From positions 10,850,001 to 10,914,000 of the forward strand of contig NC_071328.1 of NCBI RefSeq assembly GCF_010183535.1: a stretch of DNA of 64,000 nt, given 5' to 3'. Source of the stretch: Caenorhabditis remanei (taxonomy: Eukaryota > Nematoda > Chromadorea > Rhabditida > Rhabditidae). The notes below the pieces were generated by a model that saw only the letters and a list, made by a program, of their open reading frames with translations, was not told where the DNA came from and made no database searches. The first letter of the stretch is position 1, and every line of letters begins with the position of its first letter. Shown piece after piece: positions 47,288 to 58,930 of this stretch. Position numbers and translations under genes: made by a program.

Positions 47288-47332
47288 GCGTAGCGCAGAC
47301 CGCAATGGTCAAAGTCGTCGGTTCGACTCCCA
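47288..47332 (+). repeat. tRNA-derived relic
   Basis: A perfect B box (GGTTCGACTCC, from 47320) lies 29 bp after a partial A box (TAGCGCAG, from 47291). The spacing is about 15 bp too short for a tRNA and the T stem does not pair, so this is a degenerate tRNA or SINE fragment and not a working gene. Confidence 0.5.
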
Positions 47333-50300
47333 AAAATATAGAATTTTCCTTGTTTGAATGTTTCTTTTTCTAGTTTATATTATCTTCTCATTATCACCGA
47401 TCTCTTCAATTATAGTTTTTTTGTCACTTTAGATACCTTCAAATTGTTTTCAAATCGTTCAAAAACCCCTTTATCCCGAGATGTTTACCAGAAGATTTCT
47501 GGTTGAAATTCCATTTCCCATCTCCAAATCTTCCATTGTCTTCCCAGACATTTCGACCTGATTTCTCTAGGTTACGTCATATAAAAACCGTCTAAGACCC
47601 TCTCCTCTTTCCTCTTTTTTCTTTCAATTTCGTTCATTTCCATCGTCGTCATTGTCCATCAAATTGGCACGTAAGAGTGAGGTCTCATCTCCTTTTTTCT
47701 CTTTTTCGGAAGAGTTGTTTTGTGTTCCGATTGACCTAGTTGCCAGTAGATTTCCGAGAGAAATGGGATGAAAGAAAACAGAAAAAGAGGTCCCGACGAC
47801 GGTGGCGCCAAGGTCGATTCGATCTACGTTCATTTAATTTCATTCTGGTGTAACGACTTCTTCTGGAATATTCAAAAATCTGGAGGGTGGAGGAAAATAA
47901 TTATGGGATTGGAAAATTTTTCTACAGAAATCATCCTCATGTATAAAATAAATACAGAAATTAGAAGTTTCCTCCAATGTCTGTAACACTATTATGTTTT
48001 AAATGAATTCCAATAGCTCTGAATGGTTTACAGTTTCTTCGTATTTAAAAAAAAGAACATTTGTTTAGGCAGTTGAAGATTCTGAATGGGCTTTCAAACT
48101 CATTTTTAGTGTTAAAATAGACCGAGTTATTTAACTGTCGACCGCAAAAATGAGTGAAGTTCATGATGAAAACTCAAGAATTTGACACGCACATCCAGAA
48201 CTCAAACGACGTCAACGGTCCAGTTACGTAGATTTTTTCTGAAACTATAATTTTCCCAGAGAAAAATAGTAGGAAATCCTTGAAGGTTTATCGAAGAAAA
48301 ATGGAGTAACGAAACCCTCTTCTGATCAGATTATCCTTTTTCACAATAGAATAAAGTCTCGAAATGGACAGTGTGAATGTAGGTCAAGTTATTGCAGGAT
48401 TACTGTAGTCTTTCTAGTGGAGAGGTATATAAAGGAGATGCACTAGTTCTGATAGAGCAAATAAAGTAATGTAACAGCTTCTGGCAATAATAGTTATTGT
48501 TGCATTTAATGAAATATGGTTGATCTTTGAAATAAAAGTTTAATGTTGGAACGGAGAACAATTAAATATGAATAAGATATCCGAGATGATCGTATCAAAT
48601 ATTAACAATCAAATATATACACATTCCTATTTCTATAATTGTCTATTTCTCTTTTACTTTTATTCTCTCTCCTTCCATAAAATTCCATTTCAACACAACA
48701 ATGCGGGTACGGTCTTCTTCTTCTTCTTCTTCACAGTAATATCCTTCCGTCGTCCCGATTCTTTCTCCCTCTTTCTCTCATCTGAAGGCCACCATTCCTC
48801 CATTTTTCTTTCAATTACCTTCTTCTTTTCTCCTGTTTCTCCTCTGCATATAGACCGATTTTCCTTTTTTTCTTGGATCTCTTTTTCTGTTTTTCCTTTT
48901 TCTTCTCTCCCGATATCCCCCCGCCGCCCGATCGTCATCAAAATCGTCGGCCGTCGAATTTTTCGATTTTCATATTGATAGTGAAATCGAGAAAATGGGA
49001 TTTCTCTCGACTTTCCATTTAAACTAAGACTGGATATTCTCTCCTGTGTCCACTTGATCTCGTTTCCCTCTTTCTCTTTTTATTTTTCTTCTTATCACTC
49101 ATCAAAATTCTCGTCATGGCAGCAAATCATGCCTTTTCGAGAATTTTTTTCAATCAAAAAGAAGAAAATGATAAACGATTTGTGATGTTCGTAATGACTG
49201 AACTAACTGTCTACTTACTTTGTACTGTAGATATTACACTTTTTCTTTTTCTCGCAAAGTTATTTAGAAGAGAAAAGAAAAGAAAAAGAAGACGGCCATA
49301 TCGGCCTTCTTTGGTTTTTCTAGCATGAACCTTCTGTGTTTCGAGTCGTTTTTGTTTTAGAGATATTAGAGGTTTTCGAATTCAACTTATTTCTTCTAGA
49401 TTTTTTTTCTAGAGAACTTTTTCTTCTATTATTTTTCATCGCTCCCAAATTCAGTTCTATGGTATAGGGATAGCCAAACAAAATACCGTAACCGATAGAG
49501 CTGTTCAGATGCGGCCGAGCATGATCTCATATCAATTCTAAAACTACTTCTTTCAAGATTCCATTGACATTTGAAGCCTCCTGGAATTCAAAATCTTCAT
49601 GAAAGATCAAATAGTAATCTATGACAGTAGTTATGGCTCTAACCCAGTATAGTTCTAGAATTGATTTTGAATAGTTTTCCTTGAAATACTTTCTCCTTCT
49701 CAAAAATATGTTTATTTCCAATTTCTGCAAACCCAAATTATTCGACCTTTTCCATTAAAAAGGAGAGGTGTATCCAATGAAAGTTGTGACTTGTCCTTTC
49801 CTTTTTTAATCTCTCCCCATTTTTCGATTTTACAAATCTTGTTTTAACCTAAAAATTATTTGTGCTAGCTTTATGAATAGTTGGTTATTGAGATTTTCGG
49901 ACACATCTCTTCTGAAAATTTCGACAGGAAAAAACAATGATACCCCCAAAAAGGTAACCTTCCAACGAGCATCCAGATTTCGGTACTCTAAAATTATTTT
50001 TGTTGATTACCAGTCGACCTAATAACTAAGTTTTTGAACTTTTGAATTCAGGCTACTTATATTCCAGAATGTACGAACCATCTCAGTTCTCTTTTTTCAT
50101 CTCGAACAACTGAATACAGTGATCTCCATTCCTAGTTGTAAATCTCCTTCCTACCCATACAGATTTCCAAAGTCGAGATCCACATGATTTCTCACTTTTC
50201 CTCTTTTCATTTTCCGCAAAAATTCTGGGATAGCTGTAAAATTGCGGTGTGGTCGACCTTCTCTGTCTCCCACTTCCACGCGCAATGATTCTCGTCGTCG

Positions 50301-53300
50301 TATTCGCTTTTCGAGCGATTTCACCTTCGTACCAGTCGGTACAGGTCGGTGCGCGCACCGTCAATCTCCCTCCCTTCCCCCGATTTCTCTCGTTTCCATT
50401 CGATTCTTTTACCACCCGTGAGAAGAAGAAGAAGACGTTGTGGTCGAGAGAAAAAGAAGACATTGTACAACAACTTGACCCCCAAAAATTGTGTTGAACG
50501 AGATGGAAAAGAAAAACGAAAATAAGAAGAAGATGATGAGGAAGGGTGCAATTCTGAGGTGTTATAATAATTATTATGAATGAGAATCGAGGCGGAGGTG
50601 TCACATTTTGGGAGAAGAAGAATCCTTGACATTATACACAAAACTAATAAAAATAGGATTCAAAAATTAAATCCTGAATTACCCCCTAATTTTCGCTTCT
50701 GTCCTCATAGCATCATTGAACACGAAGCGTGGAAAAAAAATGAAACACGTTCGAATGATTGATGACGTCAATGTTCTGAAGAAGAGATTCTCTCTTTTTT
50801 CTTGTTAATGGACATCGGCAAGTGATGAAAATGAAATGACACGAAATACATTCGTGTGGTCATTTTCTATTATCAATGTTTCATGACGAATTCTGGCACT
50901 TGGGGGTGTGATTTTAGAAGATGTCAAATCTAGAAACTCGTGTGGCTCGTCAAAAAGCAAGTGGATCGTGTAGAAATCCGAGAGTCGGAGCGTTTCAGCT
51001 GGCTGAGAAATTGCTCCAGCGAGCTTCAAGTCATTGATTCAAATATTTCTCTGCAAAGTTGCTACTTTAGAGTGCTATTACACGCTAGTAAAACCTTTCA
51101 ACTATTCTAATGTTCAAGTTTGCAAATCTGTAGTTATTACAGTAACCCAATCGGTCTTATCGTCAATTCCAAATCCCTCTTATTAGTTACTGTCAAACTA
51201 TCCAAAAGATGTTTTTTGTTTGGGTGTTCAGTTTTCTAAAATCGTACACATCTTCTTCTTCTTCTTCTGCCCTTCTCCTCCTCCTTCTTTTCATTTCCCT
51301 AATAGCCATTCGGATGCCAAAAAGAAACCAAAAGCTTCAGTCCGGCGACGCGTTCTCTTTCTTCCACTTTCTTCTTCTTCTCCTTCAACATCTTCTAACA
51401 AACATCGTCGTCCGAAAGACTAGAGAGACGATCCGAATCACTGTGGCGGATCTCAACGGACGATATGCAAGAACAGGTCCAGAGGGAAGAGAAAAAGAAG
51501 AAGAAGCCTCTCTCCTTCAACGTCCATTATGCAAGAGAGTGCGCGAACAAAACGAGCGAAGAAACCGGTCCATTTCTCTTTTTCTCAATATCTCCTTTAT
51601 TCATATTCTATCCATCTGATTTTCTCTCCCTCTCAACGCCTACAACTCTTCGGAAGACCACCGTCGAATCCGAATCCATGGATGAATGGTCGTTGTCGCG
51701 CGGGCGACTATTCTCGGGCGGCGCCATGACTGACCGTCGCTCTGCTTCTCTTATATCTAAATGCTCTTTTTTTAAATGTCTAGCTACTACCGTAATCCTC
51801 TCTATTTTCTTTTTGCTTCCAATTCGTCCCCCTTCTTTTACACCAACATCACCAGCTATTTTCTCGCTTCTTTCCCTTTGTACATACTATTCATCTCCTC
51901 GTTTTGAACGATCCTCCTCTCTTCTTTTCTCAATTTGTCCTTTTTTCCTACGTTTTCCAATTTTGATTTCATATTTACCAAGCTACCGTATCCCTCCTCC
52001 CCAACTTTCCCATCACTTTTCTCCTTTTCACCCTCACGAGTCCTTTTTTTTTTGAAAATGGTGTTTCGGCTCCTTTTTAGGTGCTGAATCATTGGTGAGA
52101 GATACGAGAAAGACAAATAGAAATGACCCCGCCTTCTGTTTTTTTACTTCAAAATTTCCAACTTTTTTCTTTTTTCTTTCTCCTTTTTTTTTGTACCTCT
52201 ACCCTCCTTCTCCCATCATTGACCTATAAATGAATGCGTCATTATTCTAACTTTCTCTCAACAATTTCCTGATATACTTCCAAGATCTAATTAAGGATAA
52301 CAACTTCCTATCTAAGAATCAAACAACTGCGAGAGTGAGAGTTAATCAGCTAGACGGTATCGCAATCCATGTGTGGTTCTCATCGCTTTTATTTATTGTT
52401 TTCCAAGTTTATTTCTAAGAATACTATTCACACCTTATCCCATTTCTCCGTATGACTATAAATCCTTCCAACTCATCAATTCTGCAGTATTCTGATTCCA
52501 TGTAACTTGAAATTTCAGTGTCCTGAAAGCCACTCACTTTGAGCGTTTTTCTGATATTGTTAGTTTTTTTTGGAGTGTTTCCTAATTGTGTTTAACTAAT
52601 CTAGAATCTAGGGCTCCAAATTCTTAACTGATAGTTTTTTATATGTTAGAACTGGTTAAAGCCATAACTCTGTATAGAGAGGATTCATCTTAAAGACTTT
52701 TTCAATTGAAGAAAGAGCTATTGATTTGTTCCATAATCTTAAAACTCTTGCACAATCCAGGACTCTTTGATACGTTCTAAACTTCCCAACCCAGTTTCTC
52801 AAAGATAATTGCAAAAACCCAAACATCTTACTTGACCTGTACCAATTCATTCATTCCTGTTGTGCTACAACCTATTGCACAACTGCTCTCCATTCCCCTG
52901 ACCTACCCCAATATTTTCTATCATCTACCGTAATCAATTTCCAGCTTTTCACTTTCTATTTTTTGCTCTTTTTCTCTTCGAATCTACACTTTCTGAACAC
53001 TCTTTTCCTGATTCCTAAAACCGTCATTTTTCGAGTTCTTATCACATTTTTCGACTATTTCGGCGCCGTTTTCCTGATTCTCGCCCTCGCCTTTTCCGTC
53101 TCTCTATTTTTTTGCTCTCTCGTTTGTTTTCTTAATTGTTTTGTATTTAAAACTTCTTGAATTTCCCTGAAACGTCCATCTGAAACTGTATTCAGTTCCT
53201 TGATTTCATCTTTAATTTTCCTCATTTTCAGAAGCAGACCCTATATAGATACTCTCCTAATCTCACCTTCATTCCCATCCTCTTTTCGATCTCATTGAAT

Positions 53301-53309
53301 TCTTTAAAA

Positions 53310-56300
53310 ATGGGTCAAGGATGTGGGGATGATGGTGTACCGCCGGCACCGTTCTCTTCTGCTCACTCACCGGCTCACTCCCCTCTGTCCGTTGGTGTTT
53401 CATCGGCTTCATCCGCCACGTCGTCTTCTTCAACACCTCCTCCTTCAACGTCTCCAACTGCTTCTGGAGCTGCTCCAGGTAAGGATCAAGATACTTCTTC
53501 TGAGAAGCTGAATTCATCAGAAGTCGCATAAAATTTCGTTTTCCAGTCCCCTCATTTTCTTTTTCTTTTCCATATTTCTTATCAAATTTCGATGCCGCCA
53601 AGCTTATCATTCGTTATCATTTATCACTTAAAATGTTCTTTTCCCTCTTTTAGACACCAAAAAAGAGAGAAAATGACGGAAGAGACAAAAAACAACAACA
53701 ATCACTTCAAAATTAATTTAATTCCAGGTGTGCAGGCAACGGAAACTGACTGGAAACGGTTTAGTGATGAGCGACTCGCCGAGTTATGTATATTTCATGT
53801 TCCCGATAAAGTTATCTCGTTGGTGAGTGGTCTTCTAGTCTTTTCTTAGAATTGAGGGAGCAACAATGAAAAATAGATCTGTAGTACCAATGTAATAGTT
53901 TTGGGTTGAGGTTTAAGATTATTCCATGGCGTTGTCCCATAATCTCGATATTTGTAGTGGATATAGAAAAAAAACTGAAAATCTTCATTTCATAGTTGAA
54001 GCTATAAAATCAGAGAGCGTTGTTACCTTGCCGTTCTAAATCTTTTCAGGAAGGACTCTCACAACGAAATTGTCAACTATAAAAATATAGCTCTAGTTTT
54101 TTTCTACATACCCCTATTAAAATATTAACTTTCCGGAAAAGGAATTTTTATAACACACTGTCAAAGTTAGTTTAACTGTATACTGCAAATAATTCAAACA
54201 TGTTAGTCGGTACTGTAGTTTCGATTCAGCACAATCACCTACTTCATTTCAAACATTTCTTTCATTCAGCCGAACCCAAAACGATCGGAATGCACTCTCC
54301 CAATGAATGTAATTCTGAAACCCTCCTCGAAAAATCGAAAGAAATCCTCAATTTGGTCATCGGATCAGATTCCAAGAGGTGTTCGATTTGGTCCTCTCGT
54401 TGGAGAAATTCGATTAGTCGATGTGGAATCAGCACTCGTTTGTCCTGCAGAAGCATCAATGGCAGGTGGAACAACAGCCCAAGAAGAAATTCCATTTGAT
54501 GATTGTCCAGAGGAATGGAAGATTTTCTCACCTTCTGGAGGTCGATTAACAAAAACAATAAGTGTAAAAGATGATGGTAGATCAAATTGGATGAAGAATG
54601 TAGTTGCTGCAGAAGACGAGAATAACCAGAATATTGTTGCGGCACAAGTTGGGAATGATATATATTTCTATGCAGTCAAACCGATTGATTCAAATACTGA
54701 ATTATCATTTTGGTTTAGCAGAGATTACGCAAGAAAATTAAATTATTCAACGACACCGCAAGTAAGGACAAGACTACCCCTACAAGCATCAACTCCTCTG
54801 ATCCCTTCAATACCTTCAATCCCATCTGCACCGCCTGTTTCTTCCTCCACAGCCATTGCAAGCCTAGCTGAAACAGTTGTAGCAATTGATTATTCAGTGA
54901 AGAAACTTGTTGAACCAGTCGATACTCTCTCAACGGATGCATCCTCAACAAGTGATAATGATGAAGAAATGATCGATGTTGAAGAGAGTTGCACGCGGCC
55001 TTCTGCTCCAGAAGTATCAAGACCCAATGTTATTCAGAACCCGGTGGTTCGACCAGTTCCAACGAGAATCACAAACTTTGCTTCACCATTGTCAACTCTC
55101 GATCCATTGGCAATTTATAAGGATTATTTGAGGAAAACGATTCAGTTAAACAGTGAGTTCATTTTGTTTTTCTTTGTTGATTGGTTCTTTAAGGAAATCT
55201 TAGCTACCGTAATGTAACTGAGTCCTTCTCCTCTCTCACCTTTTCACAGTCATCTTTCATTTTTCTTTTTCTAAAATTTAGCTAGAATCTAAAGGTAACT
55301 GCTCTTTTTTTTATGCCTTTTTGTTACTTTGAAAAACACGAAAAGACAGTTTCAGTCAAATTGTGGGGTATTTCATGCTAAAGTTTTAGAAAACTCCAAA
55401 CTATGAAAAAAACCTAAAATTCACAAGTTTGAATTTCAGAACTCACTGAAACGGGAATGTTCGCTAGTCCTGTAGTCCAAACTGCTGCAACAATCACAGC
55501 GACTGGAGGACGATCCGGACAACCGATAGATGTTCAACCAGTTCTCGCAGCGACCGCTGGAGCTCATTTCGGAAATTACGCAGCCATTTATGGAAGTCAG
55601 GATTTCCAGCATGAGTTGAAACCATTGTTCACGACTGCCACGCCGACGTTTGGTGGTGGAGGTATGGGCGGAGGATTCGGAATGGGAGGAAGTGGACATG
55701 CTTCTTCATTTCATCAACTTCCTTTTGTTAATCATTCTGCTTCATCTCATAATGATTCTTCGTTCAATGGAGTTCCAAATGTATGTTTTAGTAAGGGAAT
55801 AGAGTAATGATAACACTCACCGGTAGAAAAATAGTCGGTGGAGCATGGCAGAGGCAACAAAAGCCAAACTGACTAATGAAATATCATTTTTCAGTATGTA
55901 CAACAACAAGAGAATGGAAAAACGAGATATGCGTGTAAAGACTGCAATAAGACATTTGGACAGTTATCAAATCTGAAAGTCCACGTCAGGTTAGTGACTT
56001 CATATCGCCATCCCAGTTTCCAATTTCCTCTATTTCCAGAACGCACACCGGCGAGCGACCATTCAAATGTGAAATCTGCACAAAAGAGTTCACTCAACTC
56101 GCCCATCTCCAAAAACATCATTTAGTTCATACCGGAGAACGGCCACATCGATGTGATATCTGTGACAAAAGATTCTCTTCCACCTCAAATCTCAAAACCC
56201 ATCTACGTCTTCACAATGGCCAGAAACCGTACACTTGTGACGTGTGTGACGCGAAGTTTACTCAATATGTTCATTTAAGACTACACAAAAGACTGCATGC

Positions 56301-57619
56301 AAATGAAAGACCATTCAGTTGTAGTACTTGCGGGAAGAAGTATATTTCACCGAGTGGATTGAGGACTCACTGGAAAACGACGACGTGCAAAGAAGAAGAT
56401 ACAAAGGAGATGCAGATGTGGAAGGCTGGAAAAGATGATTTGATGGATATTAAAGGAGAAATTGATGATGGAAATGGAAATAGTTATATGGATATTTTTG
56501 AGAATCCATTGGTATGTGAACACCTCTGTTATCACAATCAACACTAACACATTTTCTTGAAAAATGCATGTCAAAAACCACTAACACTTAGCGAACTCAT
56601 ATGATTGCATGTCTTAATCAATTTATTTTCGGAATAAAAATGTTTCTAATATGAGATTTTTCATGTTTGAAGTGTCTGAATTTCGAAAATATGGCGAATC
56701 CCGTCTTACAGTACCTCTCAGAATATTTCTAAATTCTCAGTTGAACATTCTCAGTTGAAAAAGACATAGTCAATTTTTGCAAGATGCATGGAATTAGCCG
56801 AGAGGTTCATTGTCCCAGTTGACGAATTTTTTGTAAAATCTCCATAGTTTTGACTTCGCACGTTTCGCACTGGAATGCACCAACTGGTAGGAGCAACTAT
56901 CTTGTTGAGCCATACTTCCGGACATCTTGTGAAACGATGTCAACTGTAAAAATTGTTCTGGAGTTTTGTCCTATACGTCGTGCATGAGTAAAATAGAGAA
57001 ATAAGGGATTCTCAAAGTTAGCGGATTCTGAAAAACTGAAAAAATCTTCTCGGCACGTTCATACCCAATTATTAACCTCCTCCCCTCCCTATTTCCGCCC
57101 TAATTCACACTTTTTCACTGCTTTCTTTCAGAATTCCGATCTCAAACCCCGCCCACTCCTTCCTATCGAAACTATCTATAGTGTAAGCTTTTTCACATTT
57201 TCTGCACGCGCTTCCTCGCACAAACCACTGCTATTGAACCCGATTTACACTCCAATTATTCAATGATATTTCAGAAATACAACATATCCAACCCCTCACT
57301 ACTCGGACAGGGTCCAAGTGGAATGCAAGAACAACAGGCACCTCCACCGACACCCCAGCAACAACACATGATGTATGGAAACTCAATGGGACACATGGGA
57401 CAACCACAACATCTACAAGGACCTCCACCTCCTCAACACTTCCGAATGGATCATAATGGAATGCAGAATGGAGGACATCCACACCCGCATCAACTGATTC
57501 AAACACAACAAGGACCTCAATCACAGCAACATCCACATGATAGCATTCATCAACCTTTAAGACTTCCTGATCTGAAATCTTCGCTTCTTCCAACTCTCGG
57601 TCTTCCACACTATCAATAA
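53310..57619 (+). CDS. blmp-1: BLIMP-1/PRDM1 transcription factor
   Basis: Eight exons: 53310-53478, 53728-53822, 54270-55152, 55440-55780, 55895-55989, 56040-56511, 57132-57182, 57275-57619; 816 residues. A Ser/Pro-rich start is followed by the PR/SET domain (about 105-245; [44 protein letters not shown]). A Ser/Gly-rich middle leads to five zinc fingers starting near 508: four C2H2 ([21 protein letters not shown] onward, with TGERPF and TGERPH linkers) and a fifth of C2HC type (HWKTTTC). The C-terminus is Pro/Gln/His-rich. This is the layout of BLIMP-1, a nuclear repressor and chromatin regulator that controls developmental timing and cell fate. Length matches the C. elegans protein as I recall it, with scattered differences. 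Confidence 0.96.
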
Positions 57620-58169
57620 TTTTCATATTTATTCTCAATTTTAGCGATTTTTTCTTTTTTGTGAAGAAGTTGAAAATGAGTTCTCACCTCCTTTCCCAAT
57701 TTCTCATAATTTCTGTGAGATCAAAACCACAATCAATCAATCATATCATTTGCACCTCTACCATCTTAGCATTTCTTTAAATATTTTCTATTCAAAAGTA
57801 CAGTATCCTGCCCCCCTTTCCATTCCACAACGAGTCTCCCATAATATTTAATTGTATTCATATTCCAAGTTGAGTTCAAACAATTCGTATTATGATATAC
57901 ATCCTCTCGAGAAAGTTTAATTTCAACATTTAATTCCGTTTCCTCAATCATTTTCTCATTCACTCTTGCTTTACTCTTCTTCTTTTTCACTGTCACTTTC
58001 ACCCCCAATTTGTCATTTCAAACCCTCCAACTCTTCTGTGATCCTTCCTTTTTTAATTCCACCTCATCAGTATTTCTTTTTTTGTTTGTAATGTACATAA
58101 AATATCAAAATTCGTTTTTATTAACAAGAATCTTTATTCAAAAAGATACAGAGAAGACAACAGAACGGA
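57620..58169. other. Convergent 3' region of blmp-1 and the gene at 58.2 kb
   Basis: About 550 bp, probably mainly the blmp-1 3' UTR, AT-rich with pyrimidine tracts. The minus-strand poly(A) signal at 58133-58138 belongs to the facing gene. Confidence 0.45.
58133..58138 (-). terminator. Poly(A) signal of the 58.2 kb gene
   Basis: AATAAA on the minus strand about 32 bp past the stop codon at 58170. Confidence 0.5.
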
Positions 58170-58872
58170 TCATCCTTTGATCTTGCCGTAGTACCTAAAA
58201 ATTGATTTGGAATAGAGAACAGAAAGTGATAACAAACTTGAATTTGATGGCCGAATTCATGAACTTGTTCTGGGAAACAGCTTCTTCTCTGGCGATTTTG
58301 TAGGTTTCCTGAAAAAGAAATGATGGATAAAAAAGAAAAGTTACGTCTACCTTCTCCTCTTCAATATCCATCCGCTTCTTATCCACATCATCAGCATCCT
58401 CATAAAATTCTTCTGGCTCGAAAACATCAATATCCGGAACCAACATGAATTTAGTCACTCGGGCACTTCCATCCTCCTTCTCAGCACATAAAGTCACTGC
58501 TTCACTCTTTGCATTCACTCCCAATAACTCCATTCTTGGTGGCCGATCAGCTACAGATTTCACGAATTCAGCAAACGTCTCTTGTAATTGCTCCTTTTGG
58601 AATTGAGTTCCAGATAAATCATGATGAGTTCTAATTTCGTTTCGAAGAATTTCAAGAAGAGCTTCAGTGATTTCGGTCCCTTTTTCCAATTTCTCATTCA
58701 GATTCATATTCCATTTATGATGCAAAAAGAGTCGTTTGTTGAGTGGAAACATCTCGTCTTTCATTATTTCTCTCTGTTCTTTTGGAAGTTTTTGAATTTC
58801 TTTCACTTCTTCTCGAGTCCACATCGAAATTGGATCATATGTAGGGGCAAAACGAGCTGGGAAACGCTTCAT
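58170..58872 (-). CDS. Soluble charged protein of unknown function, or the tail of the upstream receptor
   Basis: Three exons on the minus strand from the ATG at 58872: 58872-58351, 58308-58238, 58194-58170; 205 residues. It begins MKRFPARFAPTYDPISMWTR, is rich in Glu and Lys, has no membrane span and ends YYGKIKG. The start lies 27 bp after a TTTATTTCAG acceptor. The frame continues upstream through that acceptor, so the same exons can be joined in phase to the receptor gene by a 49-bp intron whose donor (AAT/GTCTAT) is poor. As a separate protein the basic, Phe/Arg-rich start could be a mitochondrial presequence (inference). I do not recognise the family. Confidence 0.6.
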
Positions 58873-58930
58873 GGCAAACCAGAGAATTGCTGACCAAGTC
58901 TGAAATAAACTTGATGTTCTAGTTTTCAGA

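Larger units (their letters stand above)
46226..53309. other. About 7 kb without a supported gene; blmp-1 upstream region
   Basis: The left end is the tag-353 3' UTR (AATAAA at 46469). The rest carries long pyrimidine tracts, a tRNA-like relic at 47288-47332 and several long open frames of low complexity (for example 51465-52055) that lack coding character. I see no exon chain. The right part should include the blmp-1 promoter and 5' UTR. Confidence 0.45.

Noticed and set aside
48568..48978. 136-codon open frame on the plus strand
   Set aside because: Phe/Ser-rich translation of long pyrimidine tracts (TTCTTCTTC); an antisense frame of Glu/Lys/Arg covers the same bases.
50083..50604. 173-codon open frame on the minus strand
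   Set aside because: Low-complexity start (runs of Ile, Phe, Ser) and a second open frame on the same strand over the same bases; no splice partner found.
51465..52055. 196-codon open frame on the plus strand
   Set aside because: Dominated by Ser, Phe, Leu and Pro from CT-rich tracts, with no domain, no matching exons and overlapping open frames in other phases.
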